Part shown: positions 58,000 through 64,000 of the stretch, piece by piece | How the letters are laid out: each line of letters begins with the position of its first letter | Position numbering within the stretch: the stretch's first letter is position 1 | NCBI GenBank assembly: GCA_026003255.1 | Contig: BPGX01000004.1 | Span: forward strand, 62,001-126,000 | Length of the DNA: 64,000 nt | DNA from: Bacteroidia bacterium | GTDB lineage: Bacteria; Bacteroidota; Bacteroidia; B-17B0; Aurantibacillaceae | Direction of reading: 5' to 3' | Notes under the pieces: generated by a model | The model's input: the letters and a program-made list of their open reading frames with translations, nothing else | Told to the model about the DNA's origin: nothing | Database searches by the model: none | Made by a program: the position numbers and the translations under genes

Positions 58000-58007
58000 C
58001 AAATTTA
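58000..58007 (-). promoter_or_regulatory. Predicted -7 box of the phosphatase sensor gene
   Basis: The minus strand reads TAAATTTG (58007 to 58000), 19 bases before the ATG at 57980. It matches TAnnTTTG; no clear TTTG -33 box. It separates this gene from hldD, whose stop is 53 bases further upstream. Confidence 0.45.
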
Positions 58008-58060
58008 CAACTATTTTTTTTAATCGCTTATTATCAATTTTAATTATACTTTATCAATTT

Positions 58061-59035
58061 TCAATAATACTCAAAATAATTCACATCCTTCAAATAATTT
58101 TGTACATAATCTTTCACTGCATCTTCTAACTCATAAAAAGGTTCCTTATAGCCGGCATTTCTTAACTTATCCATCTTTGCTTCAGTAAAATATTGATATT
58201 TATCCCTAATATCTTCTGGCGTATCAATAAATTCAATATTCTCTTTCAAATTCAATGCGCTAAACACAGCCCTTGCTAAATCCAAAAATGTCCTCGCCTT
58301 TCCAGTTCCAACATTGTAAATCCCATTCTTTACTCTATTTGCGTATAAGTAATAAATAATTTTTACTACATCTTTTACATAAATAAAATCCCTCAATTGC
58401 TCACCATCTTTGTAATCCGGACGATGTGAACGAAATAATCTTACTTTTCCCGTTTCTTTTATCTGACGAAACGAATGAAACACTACCGACGCCATTCTCC
58501 CCTTGTGATACTCGTTTGGCCCAAATACATTAAAAAATTTTAATCCAACCCAATACGGCGGTTGTTCTTTTTGCTCCATCACCCATAAATCAAACTTGTG
58601 CTTACTCCAACCATAAGGATTCAATGGTTTCAACAAATGCAATTTACTTTCATCATCATCATATCCATGTTCCCCGGCACCATAAGTAGCCGCCGATGAC
58701 GCATAAATCAAAGGAATGGAATACTTCACACACAACTCCCACACTCTTTTAGAATACTCAAAATTCAATTCATCTAATACCTTCTCATCAAATTCTGTGG
58801 TATCCGTTCTTGCTCCTAAATGAATAACAAACTTTATATGCTCGTATCCATGATAATTCAACCAGTTAATAAATTCATCTCTATGCAATAAATCCACATA
58901 ATCTTTCCCATAAAAATTATCATCTTTTATCGTCCCGTATCTATCTACCAAAAAAATATCTTTTAATCCTTTTTGATTAAAATACGACAACACACAACTC
59001 CCTATAAAACCCGCTGCTCCAGTAATAGCAATCAT
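58061..59035 (-). CDS. hldD: ADP-glyceromanno-heptose 6-epimerase
   Basis: HldD (RfaD) converts ADP-D-glycero- to ADP-L-glycero-manno-heptose for the LPS inner core. The 324-residue short-chain dehydrogenase/reductase has the NADP-binding ITGAAGFIGSCVLSYF (residues 4-19), VIHLGARTDTTE, the catalytic SAATYGAGEHGY and YGWSKHKFD (YxxxK), then KFFNVFGPNEYHKGRMASVVFH and DGEQLRDFIYVKDVV, all characteristic of HldD. It follows the GSCFA gene with a 27-base gap, probably in one transcript. Together with kdsB it indicates a heptose-containing core. Confidence 0.94.
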   Translation of the reverse strand: MIAITGAAGFIGSCVLSYFNQKGLKDIFLVDRYGTIKDDNFYGKDYVDLLHRDEFINWLNYHGYEHIKFVIHLGARTDTTEFDEKVLDELNFEYSKRVWELCVKYSIPLIYASSAATYGAGEHGYDDDESKLHLLKPLNPYGWSKHKFDLWVMEQKEQPPYWVGLKFFNVFGPNEYHKGRMASVVFHSFRQIKETGKVRLFRSHRPDYKDGEQLRDFIYVKDVVKIIYYLYANRVKNGIYNVGTGKARTFLDLARAVFSALNLKENIEFIDTPEDIRDKYQYFTEAKMDKLRNAGYKEPFYELEDAVKDYVQNYLKDVNYFEYY

Positions 59036-59062
59036 ATTTTTTTTGTGGCTAATATACTTTAT

Positions 59063-60061
59063 TTAATCTTCTTTGCTTTCTAAAATTTTCTTGAAATATT
59101 CTTTTTCTTCACTAAAATTCAAATAAGGATAATTCTTTTCTAATCTTTCACACTCTCTAAAAATACCTATCGCAAACTTCCTGCTGCTTTCTGAATTCAT
59201 ATTCTGAATCTTATGATTGTATCCATTCAATATCTTTTCAATGTCTTTTACTATACTTCTTGTTTGTTTTGAAATCATACTTTCAGAAAACTTCTCCATA
59301 ACATATTTTACAGCCACTTCATTCGGATGTGCCATATCCTCTTTGAAAAATCTATAGTCCCTCAAATCATCTATTACCAATTCATATGCAGGAAAGTAAT
59401 AAACTTCTTTTATATCACAACACAACTTATGAACAGATAATAATAATATTGACTTACTAATATTATTCTCAACAACCCCATAACTCAAATATTTCACAGG
59501 CGATACTGAAAAAATTATCTTCAAATCAGGATTGAATGCACGAACTTCTTGTATCCATTCTTTATACTTACTTACAATGTCTCCTATCTCCAATAACTTC
59601 CTATCAAAAATACTATGTGGCAATTTATGACAATTGGCTACCACCTCATTTAGTTCCTTATGAACATAAACATACGCCGAACCAAATGTGATAAATAAAT
59701 AATCCGCTTGAATAAGGAAATTGTGTGCTTCCTGCTGTCTTTGAATAATTGCTTTGTATAATTCTTCCTTATCATCTGAAAAAAAATGCGTTTGATGCAA
59801 AAAAGATTTGTAATACACTCCATCATTAAATATAAATCGCCTATCAAAAAAATTTGGCTGATCTAAAATATTTTTTAGATTTATCAAAATACTTTCAGGA
59901 TTAAATAAAATACCATTTGGATTCGAATAAACATTAAACTTCCTTGCCTTCAACCATTCCGATAAATTTTCTGCAAAACACGACCCCATCAAAAAAATTT
60001 TATCCTTTAGATGAATTTCAAAAGGATATTTTTTTACCTCAACATTGAGATGCCACTTCAT
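59063..60061 (-). CDS. GSCFA domain-containing protein
   Basis: The 332-residue protein begins with the family signature FEIHLKDKIFLMGSCFAENLSEWL (residues about 15-38 in parts) including GSCFAEN, and later has LFITFGSAYVYVH, ANCHKLP and a conserved DDLRDYRFFKEDMAHPNEVAV segment, with DxxHP-like residues. GSCFA proteins are thought to be SGNH/GDSL-like esterases; GSC would supply the nucleophile region and the D-x-x-H residues the other catalytic parts. The substrate is unknown. It is the first gene of a GSCFA-hldD unit, divergent from the Asp-box protein. Confidence 0.9.
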   Translation of the reverse strand: MKWHLNVEVKKYPFEIHLKDKIFLMGSCFAENLSEWLKARKFNVYSNPNGILFNPESILINLKNILDQPNFFDRRFIFNDGVYYKSFLHQTHFFSDDKEELYKAIIQRQQEAHNFLIQADYLFITFGSAYVYVHKELNEVVANCHKLPHSIFDRKLLEIGDIVSKYKEWIQEVRAFNPDLKIIFSVSPVKYLSYGVVENNISKSILLLSVHKLCCDIKEVYYFPAYELVIDDLRDYRFFKEDMAHPNEVAVKYVMEKFSESMISKQTRSIVKDIEKILNGYNHKIQNMNSESSRKFAIGIFRECERLEKNYPYLNFSEEKEYFKKILESKED

Positions 60062-60067
60062 AACTCA

Positions 60068-60093
60068 CAAAACTAATAAAATTCCTATACTTG
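60068..60093. promoter_or_regulatory. Overlapping divergent promoter boxes
   Basis: The 49-base divergent gap holds TAGTTTTG on the minus strand (60075-60068) for the GSCFA gene and TATACTTG on the plus strand (60086-60093, one mismatch) for the Asp-box gene. The minus box would put the start about at the GSCFA ATG, that is, a leaderless message, if the box is real. Confidence 0.4.
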
Positions 60094-60110
60094 CAGAAAC
60101 AATAAAATAT

Positions 60111-61394
60111 ATGAAAAATTTTTTCCGCATTATTTTTATTTTTTTACTGTACCACAATATCTTCTCTCAATCCTCATTTCCCGTAATTTTAATTTCAGAC
60201 AAATACGACCCCGAAGAATTAAGTATTGCAATCAATCCCAAAAATCCTGCCCAAATTGTCGCAGGCGCTAATATCAGTAAACTATTTGTAAGCACCGATA
60301 CCGGAAGAACCTGGCAATCCAGCATCATTAAATGCGACTCCTTTGGAGTATATGGCGACCCCGTACTAATATGGGATACATCCAATACTTTTTATTATTT
60401 CCATTTATCCATGCCCAATATGCGATTAGTAAAGGACGCTAATTGGATTGACCGTATTGTTGTTCAAGCTTCTTCTGATTTGGGAAAATCTTTTAATTTT
60501 TGCACAGGCATCGGCAAAAACGGTTCCAAAAATCAAGACAAACACTGGGCCTACTATGACTCAAAAACCAATACTCTTCTGGTATCATGGACACAATTTG
60601 ATAAGTACGAAAGCAAAGACCCAAAAGATAGTTCAATCATCCTTTTTTCAATGTCAAAAGACAATGGTAAAACATGGACAACTCCACTTCGCTTGTCACA
60701 CTTCGCTGGTGATTGTCTTGACAGCGACGGCACCGTGGAAGGTGCTACACCTTTTACTGGACCTAATGGTGAAATCTATGTAGCATGGGCAGGTCCAAAA
60801 GGGATTATGTTTACTTATTCAACCGACGGTGGAAAAACCTTCCTTTACCCAGAAAGAAAATTAGACACCATCTATGGCGGCTGGGACATCAAGGTTGAAG
60901 GACTCTACAGAGCCAACAATTTACCTTTTTTAGTTTGCGATAACAATCCTAAAAGTCCATTCGCCGGCAATATCTACATCTGCTTTGGCGATGAAAAAGA
61001 TGGAGACAAAAATATCTGGCTCCTTAAATCCACTGATGGCGGAAAAACATGGTCCAAAAGAATCAAAGTCAACAACGATAATTCAAAACGCGATCAATTC
61101 ATGCCCATGATGACCATTGATCCTATAACCGGTTACCTTTACATCATTTTCTACGATAGAAGAAATTACAACGATATACAAACCGACGTTTACCTCGCTG
61201 TCTCAAAAGACGGTGGCACATCATTTAATAATTATAAACTCAATTCAAAATCTTTTATACCCGACTCAAGTGTGTTTTTCGGCGACTACATCGGTGTTTG
61301 TGCTTACAACAACATCGTTCGCCCTATATGGATGGAAATGCACAACAAGAAAATTCATGCCTACACTGCTTTAATTGATGGTGGCAAACTTTAA
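60111..61394 (+). CDS. Secreted Asp-box (sialidase-like) propeller protein
   Basis: The 427-residue protein has a signal peptide (MKNFFRIIFIFLLYHNIFSQ). Six Asp-box/BNR motifs of S-x-D-x-G-x-T-W type are visible: STDTGRTWQSS, SSDLGKSFNF, SKDNGKTWTTP, STDGGKTFLYP, STDGGKTWSKR and SKDGGTSFNNY, which indicates a six-bladed beta-propeller as in sialidases and related hydrolases. The Arg triad and Glu/Tyr of real sialidases cannot be assigned with confidence, so enzyme activity is not claimed. There is no T9SS C-terminal domain. The start at 60111 is chosen because it gives a clean signal peptide; a longer frame overlaps the divergent gene. Confidence 0.8.
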   Translation: MKNFFRIIFIFLLYHNIFSQSSFPVILISDKYDPEELSIAINPKNPAQIVAGANISKLFVSTDTGRTWQSSIIKCDSFGVYGDPVLIWDTSNTFYYFHLSMPNMRLVKDANWIDRIVVQASSDLGKSFNFCTGIGKNGSKNQDKHWAYYDSKTNTLLVSWTQFDKYESKDPKDSSIILFSMSKDNGKTWTTPLRLSHFAGDCLDSDGTVEGATPFTGPNGEIYVAWAGPKGIMFTYSTDGGKTFLYPERKLDTIYGGWDIKVEGLYRANNLPFLVCDNNPKSPFAGNIYICFGDEKDGDKNIWLLKSTDGGKTWSKRIKVNNDNSKRDQFMPMMTIDPITGYLYIIFYDRRNYNDIQTDVYLAVSKDGGTSFNNYKLNSKSFIPDSSVFFGDYIGVCAYNNIVRPIWMEMHNKKIHAYTALIDGGKL

Positions 61395-61451
61395 ACCAAT
61401 GTATATTCACCCTTCATGGTCACTCAAAAACGTATCACTTTTAGACAAACT

Positions 61452-61497
61452 AAAATCTGTGTTTATCTGCCAAAATCAGCGTTATCTGTGTTCTATT
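61452..61497. repeat. Possible short dispersed repeat between convergent genes
   Basis: The 126-base gap between the Asp-box gene and the convergent 61521 gene contains AAAATCTGTGTTTATCTGCC and AAAATCAGCGTTATCTGTGT, two similar halves. Sequences of the ATCTGTGTTTATCTG...CAGCGTTATCTG type are familiar as dispersed intergenic elements in several bacterial genomes. Only one copy is seen in this window, so the repeat nature cannot be shown here. Confidence 0.35.
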
Positions 61498-61520
61498 AGT
61501 AAAATTCAATAATTAATTAT

Positions 61521-63113
61521 TTACTTATCCTTCTTCTCTGAAAACACAAATTTACTCAACCTTGGTTTTTCAGTCTTGTATACATTATCCACAAACTTAC
61601 TTCTTGGTTGTCCATAACATTCTGGATGCAAATAATATCCCTTTTCTTGTGCTGGCTTTTCTTCTTCTACTTTGATTCTATACATATTAGCCACAGCATC
61701 ATTTCTTATTCCTGTAACTTGCCAGCTTACTTTTACATTGGGCTTATCTGTTTTAATCACAAACTGATTGTTTTCTATCTCCTTCAAAACAATACATTGT
61801 GCAAACTGACCAATAGGTGTCAGTTGATAACGAAAATCTTTATTCAATGCCTGAAAATATTCTGGTAACTTTACTACTGCTTCACCATTTGCATCCGTTG
61901 TTACAATACCATTGTAGATATTCATCATATCAGGGCTTTCTACACAACTATGTGATAAATATTTGTTTTCAGGATCTAATGGATGATCTATCTTAAATGA
62001 CTTTGTCCCGGCACTCATATTTCCAACAATTGAAATATCATTCAATACTCTTACATAACCAGCGTTAGGAGTACTTGCCAATCCAAAATAGCCGGCGTAA
62101 CCATTTGTATTCGTATAACCATCAATGTTGGGGCTTCCTCTCATGCTAACACCCCATATTCCCAAAGGAAACGCAGTTCCATTGCTACACTCTCCAAACA
62201 CTCCATTTCCATTCAATCCATCACTATAACCTAACATACCTGTTGTTGCAGACGAAGAACCTGAGTTCCATGCATATCCTTCTACACCATTATTACCACT
62301 ACCACTTCCGTTCGTTTCTCCGCTTATTCCAGCACCACTCGGTACATGTGAATATAAACCAATCGTTGTACCTTCAATGTGCATTCTTGTTCCCGCCATA
62401 ATAGGCGTTGTTGTTCCAATACAAACGGCCCCACCTAATGTTGTTTGTAAAATTAAAGTTGCAGCATTTCCAGTGCTGGAATTTCGTGCTTGAATGGAAG
62501 CAACATTATTGAAAGGTGCATTAGACAAAGCACCAATTCCAAGTTCTATATTAGTTGTTGTATTCCTAAAAATAGCGGTATGAATACCATTCCCTCCTCC
62601 TGTTACTTCCAAACCTCTCACTCCTACAATCGGATTCGCCACTCCTATCTGAACTGCTCCATTTGTACCAACACGCACTCTTTCCAGATTATTCGTTCTA
62701 AAAACTAAATCATTATTATCCGTTGTTCCTAAAAAGTTTACAGCAGGATTTGTACCTGCATTACCTGTTGTGAGCCATGCGGGAGAACTGCCTCCCCCAC
62801 TACCCGTTGAACTCAATAAACATACCCATTGCGTTCCATTCCAATAATAATACCCCACTCCACATCCTCCTGTAACTGCTGCATTAGTATTATACACCAA
62901 CAATGAATTAGCAGGACCCGTAATCGGTGCGGGATTATTCACTGCCACTAATGAAACCCTTGGAATAAGAACACCTCTGTTATTATAATCCACATCTAAA
63001 CCCGCCGAAGCATGTGGTAATGCACCGGTAGAATTAATACCCACATTTTGAGAAAATACACTTTGAACCCAAAATAAAAGGGATACTTTTACCCATACTC
63101 CAATTTTCTTCAT
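61521..63113 (-). CDS. Secreted fibre-like protein with conserved C-terminal module
   Basis: The 530-residue protein has a signal peptide (MKKIGVWVKVSLLFWVQSVFSQ), an N-terminal part common in Bacteroidota surface proteins (VGINSTGALPHASAGLDVDYNNRGVLIPRV in parts; YYYWNGTQWVCL), a Gly/Asn/Thr-rich repetitive middle (residues about 115-360) like a trimeric fibre, and a C-terminal module of about 150 residues: KSFKIDHPLDPENKYLSHSCVES (in parts), PDMMNIYNGIV, LPEYFQALNKDFRYQLTPIG, VSWQVTGIRND and YYLHPECYGQP. I recall this module in secreted proteins of several phyla but no known function. No peptidase S74 chaperone domain and no T9SS signal are seen. Role unknown. Confidence 0.8.
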   Translation of the reverse strand: MKKIGVWVKVSLLFWVQSVFSQNVGINSTGALPHASAGLDVDYNNRGVLIPRVSLVAVNNPAPITGPANSLLVYNTNAAVTGGCGVGYYYWNGTQWVCLLSSTGSGGGSSPAWLTTGNAGTNPAVNFLGTTDNNDLVFRTNNLERVRVGTNGAVQIGVANPIVGVRGLEVTGGGNGIHTAIFRNTTTNIELGIGALSNAPFNNVASIQARNSSTGNAATLILQTTLGGAVCIGTTTPIMAGTRMHIEGTTIGLYSHVPSGAGISGETNGSGSGNNGVEGYAWNSGSSSATTGMLGYSDGLNGNGVFGECSNGTAFPLGIWGVSMRGSPNIDGYTNTNGYAGYFGLASTPNAGYVRVLNDISIVGNMSAGTKSFKIDHPLDPENKYLSHSCVESPDMMNIYNGIVTTDANGEAVVKLPEYFQALNKDFRYQLTPIGQFAQCIVLKEIENNQFVIKTDKPNVKVSWQVTGIRNDAVANMYRIKVEEEKPAQEKGYYLHPECYGQPRSKFVDNVYKTEKPRLSKFVFSEKKDK

Positions 63114-63129
63114 ATTATTAATTTTTGTG

Positions 63130-63137
63130 CAAATATA
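63130..63137 (-). promoter_or_regulatory. Predicted -7 box of the fibre-like protein gene
   Basis: The minus strand reads TATATTTG (63137 to 63130), 16 bases before the ATG at 63113. It matches TAnnTTTG in a divergent gap with purQ. Confidence 0.5.
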
Positions 63138-63219
63138 TTAAAAACCATTCAAATAAATATTTTACCAATCATAATGAATGTATTCTGCTATTTTCCTTAT
63201 ACATTCGTGTGTTTTTTCG

Positions 63220-63227
63220 TACTTTCG
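63220..63227 (+). promoter_or_regulatory. Possible -7 box of purQ
   Basis: TACTTTCG (63220-63227) differs from TAnnTTTG by one base and lies 13 bases before the ATG at 63241. TAnnTTCG variants are common in Bacteroidota. No purine riboswitch-like aptamer is visible in the short leader. Confidence 0.4.
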
Positions 63228-63240
63228 CCAAAAATTTTTT

Positions 63241-63951
63241 ATGTCAATTAAATTTGGTGTTATTGTTTTTCCCGGTTCAAACTGTGACGATGACGCAGTA
63301 TATGTTCTTTCAAAAAAACTTAACCAGAAAGTTGTAAAACTATGGCACAAACAATCAGATCTTGAAGATTGTACTCACCTTATTTTACCCGGTGGATTTT
63401 CTTATGGGGACTATTTAAGAAGTGGCGCCATTGCTCGTTTTTCCCCTATCATGAAAAGTGTTATTGAACATGCCAATAAAGGCGGCTTCGTACTCGGTAT
63501 TTGCAATGGCTTCCAAATACTTTGCGAAGCACATCTACTTCCCGGTGCCTTGTTACATAATACAAACAGAAAATTTATTTGTAAAAATGTTTTCATTAAA
63601 CCTGCTAACTACTCTACTATTATTACGCAACATTTACCAAAAGAGAAAAAAGCATTCAAAATACCAATAGCACACGGAGAAGGAAACTATTATACAGATG
63701 AGGATACCTTAAAATCCTTACAAGATAACGAACAAATTATTTTTCAATACTGTGATGAAAATGGTATTGTGTCAAAAGAAAGTAATCCAAATGGTTCTTT
63801 ATTGAATATCGCAGGCATTTGCAACAAACAAAAAAATGTTTTTGGGATGATGCCTCACCCCGAAAGAGCCGCAGATGAAGAACTCAGAAATACAGACGGA
63901 CTCTTCATCTTTCAAAGCATTATAGAATCCTCTCTGGCTTTTTCACTCTAA
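63241..63951 (+). CDS. purQ: Phosphoribosylformylglycinamidine synthase, glutaminase subunit
   Basis: PurQ releases ammonia from glutamine for FGAM synthesis, step 4 of purine synthesis, together with PurL and PurS. The 236-residue length is normal. Signature: FGVIVFPGSNCDDDAVYVL (residues 5-23), PGGFSYGDYLRSGAIA, catalytic Cys in GICNGFQIL, PIAHGEGNYY and the His/Glu pair in MMPHPERA. The ATG at 63241 (MSIKFGV) is preferred over upstream frames, which belong to the promoter region. No purL or purS is in the window; the small-PurL plus PurS arrangement is expected but cannot be verified here. Confidence 0.96.
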   Translation: MSIKFGVIVFPGSNCDDDAVYVLSKKLNQKVVKLWHKQSDLEDCTHLILPGGFSYGDYLRSGAIARFSPIMKSVIEHANKGGFVLGICNGFQILCEAHLLPGALLHNTNRKFICKNVFIKPANYSTIITQHLPKEKKAFKIPIAHGEGNYYTDEDTLKSLQDNEQIIFQYCDENGIVSKESNPNGSLLNIAGICNKQKNVFGMMPHPERAADEELRNTDGLFIFQSIIESSLAFSL

Positions 63952-63954
63952 AAT

Positions 63955-64000
63955 ATGTCAACACTTACATTACCCAAAACTTTTGAAATTCTCAAAAAAG
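63955..64000 (+). CDS. Start of a further gene, cut by right edge
   Basis: An ATG three bases after the purQ stop opens a frame without stops to the end of the window: MSTLTLPKTFEILKK. The tight spacing suggests an operon with purQ. Fifteen codons are too few to recognise the product. Confidence 0.4.
   Translation, partial: MSTLTLPKTFEILKK

Noticed and set aside
61521-63113. Prophage tail-fibre gene
   Set aside because: There is a signal peptide, no phage neighbours and no S74 or tail-fibre chaperone domain.

Overview
The window is chromosomal DNA of an AT-rich member of the Bacteroidota. The evidence is several secreted proteins with type IX secretion (T9SS) C-terminal domains, SprB and PKD adhesin repeats, a PorV-like barrel, a CarboxypepD_reg/TonB receptor, GSCFA, GWxTD and DUF4476 proteins, atpD-atpC as an isolated pair, a signal peptidase I with an extended N-terminus, and TAnnTTTG promoter boxes with no good E. 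coli-type -35/-10. A finer taxonomic placement is not justified from reading alone. I see no phage, transposase, plasmid or CRISPR genes.

Layout. 1-7.0 kb is housekeeping: a DUF4476 protein (cut by the left edge), a GWxTD protein, an AI-2E-family permease, a tRNA methylase, tRNA-Cys, kdsB and atpD-atpC. 7.1-25.7 kb is an accessory block of five giant secreted adhesin-like proteins in tandem, all on the plus strand; four end in the gliding-type CTD (type B) and one in a type A sorting domain. 25.7-34.4 kb is a minus-strand run: thiF, thiH, tex, a sulfotransferase, a sigma-54-type response regulator, dtd and an M61 peptidase. 34.5-35.9 kb has a TPR protein and an SUI1/eIF1-like factor. 35.9-39.7 kb holds an ECF sigma operon (sigma, probable anti-sigma, Spy-like protein, outer-membrane protein) and a lipoprotein. 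39.8-44.1 kb carries lepB and a greA-HIT-prfC operon. 44.2-53.5 kb is a three-gene surface cassette (TonB-receptor-like protein, 1457-residue T9SS substrate, PorV-like barrel). 53.6-64 kb has a patatin lipase, a propeller/SpoIIE phosphatase sensor, GSCFA-hldD, an Asp-box (sialidase-like) secreted protein, a secreted protein with an unusual conserved C-terminal module, purQ and the start of one more gene.

How it fits together. Much of the window builds the cell envelope: kdsB and hldD supply the KDO and heptose of the LPS core, lepB matures exported proteins, and a large share of coding capacity goes to T9SS-exported surface proteins. The TonB-like/giant/PorV-like operon looks like a dedicated surface-display or uptake unit and is my best candidate for something under-described. 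The second point of interest is the greA leader, where a strong intrinsic-terminator hairpin starts at the predicted transcription start.

Sequence quality. Nine single-base homopolymer-type insertions fall within about 1.1 kb (13968-15085), and single ones occur near 36772 and in the first codons of the DUF4476 gene. I read these mainly as consensus errors, not true gene decay, so the affected genes are probably intact in the organism. Promoter calls rest on an AT-rich motif that occurs often by chance and should be treated as suggestions.
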